Assembly (NCBI GenBank): GCA_964533425.1
Contig: CAZHJG010000011.1
Coordinates: forward strand, 1-32,161
Reading direction: 5' to 3'
From: CAZHJG01 sp964533425
GTDB taxonomy: Bacteria > Patescibacteriota > Saccharimonadia > Saccharimonadales > UBA4665
DNA: 32,161 bases
Shown one piece after another: positions 1 through 7,475 of the stretch (positions are counted from its first letter, which is position 1; each line of letters begins with the position of its first letter). Both the position numbers and the translations under genes were made by a program. The notes beneath the pieces were generated by a model that searched no databases, was not told the origin of the DNA, and was given only the letters and a program-made list of their open reading frames with translations.

Positions 1-326
1 AAATGAAACACGGGCCACTGGCGATGATCGACACAAACTTCCCCACCTTTGCCATTGCCACCGACTCGCCGCTGCTGGAGAAAACATACTCCAACATCGA
101 AGAAATCCGTGCTCGCAAGGGCCCCGTCGTAGCCATCGCCACAGAGGGCAACAAAACCCTAAAAAAGCTCGTTGACGATGTTATGTACATCCCCGAAACC
201 CTGGAGCAAACCCAGCCGATTCTGACTGCCATCGTCACGCAGCTGTTTGCGTATTACATCGCCGTAGCACGTGAGCTTAACGTCGATCGGCCCCGGAATC
301 TGGCTAAGTCCGTCACCGTTGAATAA
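1..326 (+). CDS. glmS: Glutamine--fructose-6-phosphate aminotransferase (isomerizing), C-terminal fragment
   Basis: GlmS makes glucosamine-6-phosphate from fructose-6-phosphate and glutamine, the entry step to UDP-GlcNAc and peptidoglycan. Only the last ~107 residues are in the window; the gene begins upstream. The visible part is the end of the second SIS (isomerase) domain: MKHGPLAMID near the start, then the family's C-terminal signature DRPRNLAKSVTVE directly before the TAA stop. The reading frame is open from the first base, so the ATG at position 3 is internal and not a start. The gene converges on manC with only two bases between the stop codons and no visible terminator. Family identity is clear from the C-terminal signature. 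Confidence 0.95.
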   Translation, partial: MKHGPLAMIDTNFPTFAIATDSPLLEKTYSNIEEIRARKGPVVAIATEGNKTLKKLVDDVMYIPETLEQTQPILTAIVTQLFAYYIAVARELNVDRPRNLAKSVTVE

Positions 327-328
327 TT

Positions 329-1366
329 CTAGTTGTCTTCAGCCAGCTGCTTGCTGACTTCTCCCACGCGCTGGGAAAGGTCTTTTCGAGCTACCAGCAA
401 ACCTTCGGGAGTATTGACGACCACGACGTTGTCCAGGCCAATGATGGCGATCGGCTTGCCCTCTTCGTTATGTACGTAGGAGTTTTTAACGTCGTTAATG
501 GCTATGCCATCCCCATGCAAATGATTGCCAAGCTCGTCGCCACTAACGGCTTTGGCTAGATCATTGAACGAGCCAAGGTCCAACCAATCGAAGGAAGCTT
601 GGACTACAAGCAGGTCGGGAACTTTTTCGATGAGCGCGTAATCTATTGCTTCTGTTTCGAATGACAAGTAGGTCTGTTTTTGCTTTTTTCCGGCGTTCAG
701 CAGCTTTTGGTAATTATCGGCTAGCTCAGGCGCGTATTGTTTCACGTTCACCAAAAAGGCCGTGAGCGTTGCTACGAAAAATCCGCCGTTCCACAAATAG
801 TTGCCGCTTCTGTAGTATGTTAACGCCGTCCGGTAGTCTGGCTTTTCTTTGAAAGAACGAACATCGAAAATGAACGACTGATCACTGTGCAAATCGCCTT
901 TTTCAATGTAGCCAAAGCCAGTTGCCGGATTGTCCGGTTCGATGCCAACAAGCACGATACGATCGTGTTTTTTGGCTTCACGCTCCGCCTGGCGAAAGCT
1001 GTAAACGAAGCCTTTAACGTCACGGATATAGTGGTCGGCATGAATAAAGGCTATGGGTTCATCGGCCTCATGCCGTTGGCCAACGTACGCCAGAGCCGCT
1101 ATGATGCAGTTGGCTGTTCCGCGCCGGGCCGGCTCAACGATGAATTTGTCGCTTTCAAGTTCGGCTAGCTGTTCTTCCACGTGCTGAAGATGGCCGGCTT
1201 CGGTTGCAATGTATACCTTGTCGGTCAGTCGCTTAGCTCGCTTATAGGTAAGCTGTAAAAGTGAGAGTTCGTCATCATTCACTCTCAGCAAGTGTTTTGG
1301 ATAATCAGGACGCGAAAGCGGCCAGAGGCGCGTGCCGGACCCGCCGGCGATTATTACGACAATCAT
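329..1366 (-). CDS. manC: Mannose-1-phosphate guanylyltransferase
   Basis: Makes GDP-mannose from mannose-1-phosphate and GTP. The 345-residue protein has the nucleotidyltransferase loop GGSGTRLWPLSRP at residues 8-20 with the following PKH (23-25), the EKPD loop after FK, the GNYLWNGGFF sugar-binding segment and DWLDLGSF near the C-terminal third. These are typical of type II GDP-mannose pyrophosphorylases of the short form, without the fused isomerase domain. I chose the ATG at 1366 because the family starts directly at the nucleotide-binding strand (MIVVIIAGGSG). The open frame extends 34 codons further upstream, but that part does not resemble the family. No Shine-Dalgarno precedes the start, and a -10-like TATCAT lies seven bases upstream, suggesting a leaderless mRNA. 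It is divergent from manB, which supplies its substrate. Confidence 0.93.
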   Translation of the reverse strand: MIVVIIAGGSGTRLWPLSRPDYPKHLLRVNDDELSLLQLTYKRAKRLTDKVYIATEAGHLQHVEEQLAELESDKFIVEPARRGTANCIIAALAYVGQRHEADEPIAFIHADHYIRDVKGFVYSFRQAEREAKKHDRIVLVGIEPDNPATGFGYIEKGDLHSDQSFIFDVRSFKEKPDYRTALTYYRSGNYLWNGGFFVATLTAFLVNVKQYAPELADNYQKLLNAGKKQKQTYLSFETEAIDYALIEKVPDLLVVQASFDWLDLGSFNDLAKAVSGDELGNHLHGDGIAINDVKNSYVHNEEGKPIAIIGLDNVVVVNTPEGLLVARKDLSQRVGEVSKQLAEDN

Positions 1367-1373
1367 TACTTTG

Positions 1374-1402
1374 ATGATACAAGACCTGGCAGCGGCCAGC
1401 AA
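1374..1402 (-). promoter_or_regulatory. Putative manC promoter, leaderless type
   Basis: On the minus strand TTGCTG (1402-1397) and TATCAT (1379-1374) are separated by 17 bases. Seven bases then lead to the manC ATG at 1366, so transcription would begin at or next to the start codon. There is no Shine-Dalgarno sequence. This is motif inspection only. Confidence 0.5.
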
Positions 1403-1410
1403 AAGCACGT

Positions 1411-1436
1411 TACAATGGAGTCGAACTAAACAGGAG
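1411..1436 (+). promoter_or_regulatory. Putative -10 box and RBS of manB
   Basis: TACAAT at 1411-1416 is a -10-like box; no convincing -35 lies 17 bases upstream. AGGAG at 1432-1436 is six bases before the ATG at 1443 and decides that start over the longer open frame beginning at 1332. The 76 bases between the divergent manC and manB starts thus hold a promoter-like element for each gene. Confidence 0.45.
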
Positions 1437-1442
1437 CCCGTG

Positions 1443-2792
1443 ATGGCAGAATTGGACCACATTTTCAAGGCTTATGACATCAGGGGCAAAGTCGGGACTG
1501 AACTGACGCCTCAGCTCGCCAAGGCCGTTGGACAGGCTTTTGCTGATTGGCTCCCCACGGAAGGCGCGATAGCCGTGGGACGTGATATGCGACCGGATTC
1601 CGAGGAGTTGGCTAATGCTGTCATGGCCGGGTTGAGGGAGCAAGGCCGGGACGTTATCGACATCGGTGAAGTGACGAGCGATATGATTTACTTCGCGGTC
1701 GGCGACTTGAAGTTAGCGGGGGGTTCCATGGTGACGGCCAGCCATAATCCGGGTGAATACAACGGCATCAAGTTGTGCCGCGAAGAAGCCCGCCCAGTGG
1801 GGCTGGAAAGCGGCTTGGCTGAAGTGCGCGACGCAGCTTTGGCTGGCAAATTTGCGTCTATGGCAAGTGAAGGCAAGCTTGAGACCCACGATATAACCGA
1901 AGATTGGGTCGGGCATGTGCTGTCGTTCATTGACGTACAAAAATTGAAACCGCTGGCTATCGCTGTTGATGCCGGCAATGGCATGGCTGGCAAGATTTTT
2001 CCGGAGCTGGAGCCCTATGTGCCGTGGGAAGTTGAGGAAATGTACTTCGAGCTGGACGGATCATTCCCTAACCACGAAGCTAATCCGATGAAGTTTGAAA
2101 CGTTGAAAGACATTATCGCGCTTATTAAAAAGAAGGGTCTGTATGGCGGCATGGCGTTTGACGGTGACGGTGACCGGGCTTTCTTGATCGACGAAACAGG
2201 CGAAGTTTTGACCGGCGGTGTTATGTCGACGATGCTAGCTGACTATTTTCTGAATGAAGAAGCCGGCGCGACCATCATTTACGACGCTCGCAATAGTCGC
2301 AGCGTGCCAAAAGTCGTGCAAGAAAAAGGTGGCAAACCGTTCCTGACCAAGGTTGGCCATGCTTACATCAAAGAGGCGATGCGCGAGCACAACGCGCCTT
2401 TTGGTGGCGAGGCCAGCGGCCACTTTTACTTTCGCGATAACTGGTTCGCTGACTCTGGTTTGATCGCCGCAGTTATTGGTATCTACGTGGCGACGTTGAG
2501 CGGCAAGAAGCTGTCCGAGCTACGCAAGCAGTACACCTACTTCCCGGCTATTCCGGAGACCAACTTCGTGGTTGAGCATAAAGACGCGGCGATCGAACGT
2601 GTCAAGCAAGCCTTTGCAGACAACAAGCAATCCACGCTCGATGGATTAACCGTCGAGGTCGATGACAGCACCTGGTTCAACATCCGCCCCAGCAATACGG
2701 AGCCGGTTTTGCGCCTGAACGCCGAAGCCGGCAGCCAAGCCAAACTTGACGAGCTCGTTGCCAAAGTCACAGAGCTCGTTACTGCCAAATAA
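1443..2792 (+). CDS. manB: Phosphomannomutase/phosphoglucomutase
   Basis: Interconverts hexose-6-phosphate and hexose-1-phosphate, feeding ManC (GDP-mannose) and RmlA (dTDP-glucose). The 449-residue protein is full length for the alpha-D-phosphohexomutase family. Visible features are FKAYDIRG at 8-15, the phosphoserine loop TASHNP at 98-103 with catalytic Ser100, the metal loop DGDGDR around residue 240, the sugar-binding GEASGH, and the C-terminal phosphate-binding RPSNTEPVLRL. The start at 1443 is chosen from the family N-terminus (MAELDHIFKAYDIRG) and the AGGAG RBS. It heads the + strand operon leading into rmlB. Dual mannose/glucose specificity is known for this family but cannot be told from sequence here. 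Confidence 0.93.
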   Translation: MAELDHIFKAYDIRGKVGTELTPQLAKAVGQAFADWLPTEGAIAVGRDMRPDSEELANAVMAGLREQGRDVIDIGEVTSDMIYFAVGDLKLAGGSMVTASHNPGEYNGIKLCREEARPVGLESGLAEVRDAALAGKFASMASEGKLETHDITEDWVGHVLSFIDVQKLKPLAIAVDAGNGMAGKIFPELEPYVPWEVEEMYFELDGSFPNHEANPMKFETLKDIIALIKKKGLYGGMAFDGDGDRAFLIDETGEVLTGGVMSTMLADYFLNEEAGATIIYDARNSRSVPKVVQEKGGKPFLTKVGHAYIKEAMREHNAPFGGEASGHFYFRDNWFADSGLIAAVIGIYVATLSGKKLSELRKQYTYFPAIPETNFVVEHKDAAIERVKQAFADNKQSTLDGLTVEVDDSTWFNIRPSNTEPVLRLNAEAGSQAKLDELVAKVTELVTAK

Positions 2793-2796
2793 CTGA

Positions 2797-2802
2797 TATA
2801 CT
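2797..2802 (+). promoter_or_regulatory. Putative -10 box close to the rmlB start
   Basis: TATACT sits nine bases before the rmlB ATG at 2812, with no Shine-Dalgarno between them. The implied transcript would have a leader of only two or three bases. No good -35 is visible; the position where it should be lies inside the 3' end of manB. Confidence 0.35.
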
Positions 2803-2811
2803 GTAAAGCGT

Positions 2812-3807
2812 ATGAAGATTCTCGTCACCGGGGGCGCCGGCTTTATCGGCTCGAATTTTGTCCATTACATTTACCGTGAACGTCCCGACTGGCACATTAC
2901 AGTTTTCGACAAGCTCACTTACGCTGGGAATCTTAAGAACCTTGAGGGGCTGGACGAAAACCGCTACGCCTTTATCCAGGCCAACATTTGCGATGAAGCT
3001 GCGATCGATGCCGCAGTGGCCAATTGTGATGCAGTAATTCATTTTGCGGCTGAATCCCACGTTGATAATTCCCTGCACTCTCCGTGGCCCTTTGTCGAAA
3101 CGAACGTCATTGGAACTTATCGAATCCTGGAGGCTGTGCGTAAACACGGCAAACGGCTGCATCATATTTCCACGGATGAAGTCTTTGGTGATCTCGAGCT
3201 CGATGATCCGTAGTTCAACGAAAATACCCCCTACAACCCGTCAAGTCCGTACTCTAGCACTAAGGCCAGTTCAGACATGCTGGTGCGAGCCTGGGTACGG
3301 AGCTTCGATGTTCAGGCAACCATCAGCAATTGCACGAATAACTATGGCCCGTACCAGCACGTGGAGAAGTTAATCCCGCGGCAAATAACCGAAATTCTCG
3401 AAGGCCGCCGCCCAAAACTTTACGGTACTGGTGAGAATATCCGTGACTGGATTCATGCCGAGGACCATTCGTCCGGTATACTTGCTATTTTGGAACAGGG
3501 CAAAATCGGTGAAACCTACATGCTTGGTCCAGAATGTGAAAAAACCAATAAAGAGGTCATTGAGCTGATCCTCGAACTTATGGGCAAAGATAAAAATGAT
3601 TACGAGCATGTTAACGACCGCCCAGGTCATGATCTGCGCTACGCCATCGATTCGCATAAAATTCGTGATGAGCTTGGTTGGCAGCCGAAGTATGCCGATT
3701 TTCGCGAAGGTCTGAAAGACACTATTGAATGGTACAAACAAAACGAGGCGTGGTGGAAGCCGCAAAAGGAAGCTACGGAAGCTAAATATAAGGAATTAGG
3801 CCGTTAA
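2812..3807 (+). pseudogene. rfbB: dTDP-glucose 4,6-dehydratase, interrupted by an in-frame TAG
   Basis: RmlB converts dTDP-glucose to dTDP-4-keto-6-deoxyglucose, step two of dTDP-L-rhamnose synthesis. The reading frame spans 331 codons, normal for the family, but codon 134 (3211-3213) is TAG. Before it lie the NAD-binding GGAGFIG (7-13) and the catalytic STDEVFGD (T121, D122, E123). After it, in the same frame, come FNENTPYNPSSPYSSTK with the catalytic Y147 and K151, NNYGPY, and the C-terminal GWQPK. The 133-residue product would lack the YxxxK pair and the sugar-binding domain. One base change (for example AAG to TAG) explains the defect. The rest of the frame is intact and rmlC, rmlD and rmlA are whole, so this is either a very recent mutation or a consensus error. 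TAG is a normal stop elsewhere in this window. Confidence 0.9.
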
Positions 3808-3809
3808 TT

Positions 3810-4358
3810 ATGGCAGACCTAGCGGTTCGCGAAACTGACATTCCTGGTTTCTTTGTTGTTGACCTGGTAGTGCATGGCGACAACCGTGGTTGGTTCAAAG
3901 AGAATTATCAGCGCGAAAAAATGGAAGCGCTCGGCCTGCCGCATTTTGAAGTGGTGCAGAACAACATGTCGTTCAATGCCGAGAAGGGTGTGACTCGCGG
4001 ACTCCATGCCGAGCCTTGGGAGAAGTTTATCTCTCTCGCTAATGGCCGGGTGTTTGGCGCCTGGGTTGATCTGCGCCAAGGCGATAGCTTTGGTAAGACA
4101 TTTACGCTGGAGCTCACGCCCGAAGTTGCCGTTTTTGTGCCGCGCGGTGTGGCTAACAGTTATCAAACCTTAGAAGATAATATTACCTACACATATTTGG
4201 TTAACGAACACTGGTCACCCGATGCCAAGTACGCGTCCATAAATCTGTTTGATCCCGAAGTGAATATCCAGTGGCCCATCCCGCGCGATCAAGCTATTGT
4301 CTCCGAAAAGGACAACGCAAATCCATTGCTTCAAGACGTAATGCCGATGGAATTTTAG
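3810..4358 (+). CDS. rfbC: dTDP-4-dehydrorhamnose 3,5-epimerase
   Basis: Epimerises C3 and C5 of dTDP-4-keto-6-deoxyglucose, step three of dTDP-rhamnose synthesis. The 182-residue cupin shows the catalytic-His segment GVTRGLHAEPWEK (His66), FGAWVDLR at about 83-90, and VPRGVANSYQT, which matches the family's P-x-G-x-A-H-G/S-[FY] turn. The variant with HAEPWEK in place of the proteobacterial HYQ type resembles actinobacterial RmlC versions. The start follows the rmlB stop by two bases. It sits in the order rmlB-C-D-A, confirming the pathway. The substrate enzyme RmlB is interrupted in this sequence. Confidence 0.93.
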   Translation: MADLAVRETDIPGFFVVDLVVHGDNRGWFKENYQREKMEALGLPHFEVVQNNMSFNAEKGVTRGLHAEPWEKFISLANGRVFGAWVDLRQGDSFGKTFTLELTPEVAVFVPRGVANSYQTLEDNITYTYLVNEHWSPDAKYASINLFDPEVNIQWPIPRDQAIVSEKDNANPLLQDVMPMEF

Positions 4359-4359
4359 C

Positions 4360-5211
4360 GTGGACGAATCTGCCTTATTTATAGTTGGGGCGAACGGGCA
4401 ACTTGGCAAGGCTTTGCAAGCTCGTTATCCGGGAGCGCAGAGTGCCGACATCGATCAGCTGGACATCACCAATGCTAAGTCGGTTGCGAACTTTGATTGG
4501 AGCAAGGTGAAGGTCATTTTGAACGCCGCGGCCTACACCAACGTTGACGGCGCCGAGACCGACGAGGGTCGTGTCGCCGCCTGGAAAGTCAACGCCTCAG
4601 CGGTCGGCAATCTGGTGCAGGCCGCGCTCAAGCACGACTTGACGCTGGTCCACATTTCAACCGATTATGTTTTTGATGGCACGAAAGCGCCCCATACCGA
4701 GGACGAGCCCTTCAGCCCGCTCAGCGTGTACGGCGAAAGCAAGGCTGCTGGTGACGTCGCCGTCGGCCTCCTGCCAAAGCATTATATTCTGCGCACCAGC
4801 TGGGTGATAGGCGAAGGCAAAAACTTTGTCCGTACCATGCTTGAGGTTGGCAAGAAGGGCGTTAGCCCAACGGTAGTTGCCGACCAGGTTGGCCGTTTAA
4901 CGTTTACCAGCGAGCTCGTCCGGGCCGTTGATCACCTACTCACAGCCCAGGCTCCATTTGGCACCTACAATGTCAGCAACGGCGGCGATGCCGCAAGTTG
5001 GGCGGACATTACCCGCGCCATCTTCCACGAAGCCGGTTTCGATTTGACCGTCGGCGACACCACCACAGCTGAATACTTTGCCGGCAAAGAAAACATCGCG
5101 CCTCGCCCGCTCCAAAGTTCGTTTGAACTGAGCAAGCTTGCCGCCACTGGTTTTTCGTTTCGCGATTGGCACGACGATTTAAGCGAATATGTTAAAAAGG
5201 AGCTCTCATGA
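4360..5211 (+). CDS. rfbD: dTDP-4-dehydrorhamnose reductase
   Basis: NADPH-dependent last step giving dTDP-L-rhamnose. The 283-residue short-chain dehydrogenase has the nucleotide-binding GANGQLG at 10-16, NAAAYTNVDGAE at 55-66, the STDYVFDG motif at 100-107 and the catalytic YGESK (Tyr124, Lys128). It starts with GTG one base after the rmlC stop, so translation is probably coupled. Its stop overlaps the rmlA start as ATGA. Length and motifs are those of a complete RmlD. Confidence 0.94.
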   Translation: MDESALFIVGANGQLGKALQARYPGAQSADIDQLDITNAKSVANFDWSKVKVILNAAAYTNVDGAETDEGRVAAWKVNASAVGNLVQAALKHDLTLVHISTDYVFDGTKAPHTEDEPFSPLSVYGESKAAGDVAVGLLPKHYILRTSWVIGEGKNFVRTMLEVGKKGVSPTVVADQVGRLTFTSELVRAVDHLLTAQAPFGTYNVSNGGDAASWADITRAIFHEAGFDLTVGDTTTAEYFAGKENIAPRPLQSSFELSKLAATGFSFRDWHDDLSEYVKKELS

Positions 5212-6071
5212 AAGGCATCATCCTCGCCGGCGGTTCCGGCACCCGGTTGTACCCCATTACTATGGGCGTTAGTAAGCAGCTGATTCCGCTGTATGATAAG
5301 CCGATGATTTATTACCCCCTCTGCACGCTCATCAATGGCGGCATCCGTGAAATTCTGATCATTTCCACACCTCATGATCTGCCCCGCTTCGAGCAGCTTC
5401 TGGGGGATGGCTCGCAGATCGGTTGCAGCTTCGTGTACAAAGTGCAAGAGGAGCCGCGCGGTCTGGCCGATGCCTACATTGTCGGTGCTGACTTTATCGG
5501 TGATGACAAGGTGGCTATGGTGCTCGGCGATAACGTCTTTTACGGTACGGATTTTGACGCCAAGGTCACGCAGGCCGTCGAGGAACTGGACGGCGGTATC
5601 ATTTTTGGACAGCAAGTAGCCGACCCGGAACGCTATGGTATCGTGGAATTTGACAACGACATGAACGTACTTTCCATCGAAGAAAAGCCGACTCAGCCTA
5701 AATCGAATTACGCGATTCCGGGCCTGTACTTCTTTGATAACGGCGTGGTTGAGATAGCCAAACAGGTCCAGCCAAGCGCCCGCGGCGAGATTGAAATAAC
5801 TGAAATTCATAACGCCTACTTGCGCCAAGGCCGTTTGAAAGTCCAGCTACTTGATCGTGGCACGGCTTGGCTAGATACAGGAACCTTCCAGAGCATGAAC
5901 CAGGCTGCCCAGTTCGTCCAAGTGATTGAGGAACGCCAAGGCATCAAGATTGGTTGTATTGAGGAAGCCGCCTTCCGACAAGGCTTTATAGACAAAGAAC
6001 AGCTTAAGAAAATCGCCGAACCGCTGGTTAAAAGCGGCTATGGGAAATACCTGCTAAGCCTAGCCCAGTAA
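5208..6071 (+). CDS. rfbA: Glucose-1-phosphate thymidylyltransferase
   Basis: Makes dTDP-glucose from glucose-1-phosphate and dTTP, the first and normally feedback-controlled step to dTDP-rhamnose. The 287-residue protein is full length for the short RmlA group. It has GGSGTRLYPIT at 8-18 with K(24)QLIPLYDKPMIYYPL, the LGDN metal-binding motif near 106, EEKP, and GTAWLDTGT in the C-terminal part. An AAGGAG at 5197-5202 lies five bases before the ATG, which overlaps the rmlD stop as ATGA. It is last of the four rml genes, five bases before the following GT2 gene. Confidence 0.95.
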   Translation: MKGIILAGGSGTRLYPITMGVSKQLIPLYDKPMIYYPLCTLINGGIREILIISTPHDLPRFEQLLGDGSQIGCSFVYKVQEEPRGLADAYIVGADFIGDDKVAMVLGDNVFYGTDFDAKVTQAVEELDGGIIFGQQVADPERYGIVEFDNDMNVLSIEEKPTQPKSNYAIPGLYFFDNGVVEIAKQVQPSARGEIEITEIHNAYLRQGRLKVQLLDRGTAWLDTGTFQSMNQAAQFVQVIEERQGIKIGCIEEAAFRQGFIDKEQLKKIAEPLVKSGYGKYLLSLAQ

Positions 6072-6076
6072 ATCTT

Positions 6077-7024
6077 ATGTATAAACACCTGAAAACTGCT
6101 GTTGTTATACCCGCCTACAACGAAGAGAAGCTTATTGCCAAGACGGTGACGACACTGCCAGATTCCATCGACTACATCATTACCGTCAACGATGCCAGCA
6201 AAGATAGTACGCTCGAAGTGCTAAACCGCCTTGCCAAGGAAGACAAACGGGTTCGCGTGCTGGACAATGAGCAAAATAAGGGCGTTGGCGGCAGCCTGAT
6301 CCGCGGCTTCAAATACGCGCTTTCTGACACGGACGCTGACGCTATCGGCATTGCGGCCGGCGATGCCCAATGCGATCCGGCGTATATCGAGCCGATGTTG
6401 GACGAGCTTATTAAGCATGACTTGGACTATATAAAAGCGAACCGCTTTTTCCACCGCGATGCGCTAAAGGCCATGCCGGCATATCGCCAGGTCGGCAACA
6501 TTTTCATCTCCTTGCTGACCAAGTTCTCAACCGGTTACTATTCCATTTCGGACACCCAAAACAGCTACGGTTTTTTCACGCGCGGCATCATGGAGCAAGT
6601 CAATTTTGATTTCGTAAAAGAGCGCTACGACTACGAAAATACGATGTTAATCGCCCTTTCCATCGCCGGCGCCAAATTGAAAGATCATCCGGTGCCCGCG
6701 ATTTACGGCGACGAAGTTTCAACCATAAAATTCTTGCCGACCGCCATGCGCGCTCTCCGGGCAGTCTGGGTGGGCTTCTGGCAGCGTATCTACTACAAGT
6801 ACGTGCTGTACAGCTTTCACCCTATAGCGCTGTTCCTTTTCAGTGGTATTTTCTTCGGCACGCTCGGCACCGTGTATGGTCTGTTTATCGGCTATCGGAA
6901 ACTTGTTGAGCACCTCTCGCCTTCGATCGGTACCGTCATGCTGATTGTACTCCCGCTTTTTCTTGGCTTTCAGCTCGTGCTGACAGCCATTATGATGGAC
7001 ATGAGCAACGAAGGGAGGGCTTAG
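6077..7024 (+). CDS. Family 2 glycosyltransferase with C-terminal membrane segments (DPM1/GtrB-like)
   Basis: Probably transfers a sugar from an NDP donor to a polyprenyl phosphate on the inner membrane face. The 315-residue protein has a GT-A start (AVVIPAYNEEKLI, 8-20), VNDASKDST at 37-45 (the family's VDDGSxDxT) and GDAQCDP at 95-101 in place of the DxD loop. The C-terminal ~75 residues hold two strongly hydrophobic stretches near 246-270 and 286-308. It is followed at once by a small EamA/SMR-like protein starting right after its stop, a pairing like polyprenol-phosphate-sugar synthase plus flippase. Substrate is unknown. Confidence 0.8.
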   Translation: MYKHLKTAVVIPAYNEEKLIAKTVTTLPDSIDYIITVNDASKDSTLEVLNRLAKEDKRVRVLDNEQNKGVGGSLIRGFKYALSDTDADAIGIAAGDAQCDPAYIEPMLDELIKHDLDYIKANRFFHRDALKAMPAYRQVGNIFISLLTKFSTGYYSISDTQNSYGFFTRGIMEQVNFDFVKERYDYENTMLIALSIAGAKLKDHPVPAIYGDEVSTIKFLPTAMRALRAVWVGFWQRIYYKYVLYSFHPIALFLFSGIFFGTLGTVYGLFIGYRKLVEHLSPSIGTVMLIVLPLFLGFQLVLTAIMMDMSNEGRA

Positions 7025-7393
7025 GTGTTAACGATTGTACTATGGATGTGTATATATGCGGTGGTTGTAGCCGCCTCAATAATTTTTATCGGCAAACCGA
7101 TTGAAGGCAACGTTCACCTTGGCTCTTTACTGCGCCTACTTCTAGACTGGCGTTTTTTGCTCGGCGGCTTTTTAGCACTTGGTGCCCGTTTTATCTTCGT
7201 CATCATTAACAATCTGGCGTCCAAGAATGCCGCCTTAGCCGACGCTCACCTGACCATAGCCGCGTTGGCCACCCAGGGCAGCATCATCGCCATCATTCTC
7301 GCCAATGCTATCTTTTTGGGCGAACGTCTGCAGCCGGTCCAACTACTCGGCGCCGGCATCATCATCTGCGGCGTCTTTTTGATCTTCCGGTAA
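7025..7393 (+). CDS. Half-size EamA/SMR-like (DMT superfamily) membrane protein, possible lipid-sugar flippase subunit
   Basis: A 122-residue protein with four predicted membrane helices, starting with GTG directly after the stop of the GT2 gene. GGGAGG about seven bases upstream, in the end of that gene, serves as RBS. The last helix pair contains the DMT-type ending IIAIILANAIFLGERLQP followed by LGAGIIICGVFLIF, where the family usually shows a conserved Glu in FLGE. Size and topology match single-domain DMT proteins such as ArnE/ArnF and the SMR family. The context next to a polyprenol-phosphate-type GT2 suggests flipping of the lipid-linked sugar rather than drug export; that role is inference. 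Confidence 0.7.
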   Translation: MLTIVLWMCIYAVVVAASIIFIGKPIEGNVHLGSLLRLLLDWRFLLGGFLALGARFIFVIINNLASKNAALADAHLTIAALATQGSIIAIILANAIFLGERLQPVQLLGAGIIICGVFLIFR

Positions 7394-7415
7394 CGATACC
7401 CGCAGGATAGTTTCG

Positions 7416-7446
7416 CTAGTCGGACGAATACAGGACTAGACTTTTT
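7416..7446 (+). terminator. Candidate rho-independent terminator of the rml operon
   Basis: CTAGTC (7416-7421) and GACTAG (7434-7439) form a 6-bp stem with a 12-base loop, followed by ACTTTTT at 7440-7446. The stem is short and low in GC, so strength is doubtful, but the position 22 bases after the operon's last stop fits. Confidence 0.4.
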
Positions 7447-7462
7447 ATAATAAATATGCTGT

Positions 7463-7468
7463 TATACT
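7463..7468 (+). promoter_or_regulatory. Putative -10 box, leaderless type
   Basis: TATACT is followed by seven bases and then the ATG at 7476, so transcription would start at the start codon. No Shine-Dalgarno is present and no good -35 is seen at the usual distance. Confidence 0.45.
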
Positions 7469-7475
7469 ATCTGTA

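Noticed and set aside
3211..3213. TAG as a recoded sense codon
   Set aside because: dnaA, rmlC, jag, the methyltransferase and other genes end at TAG in normal places, so TAG is a stop in this organism.
4965..5828. 287-codon open frame on the minus strand opposite rmlD/rmlA
   Set aside because: It is wholly antisense to two genes with unmistakable family motifs, and its translation shows no recognisable domain.
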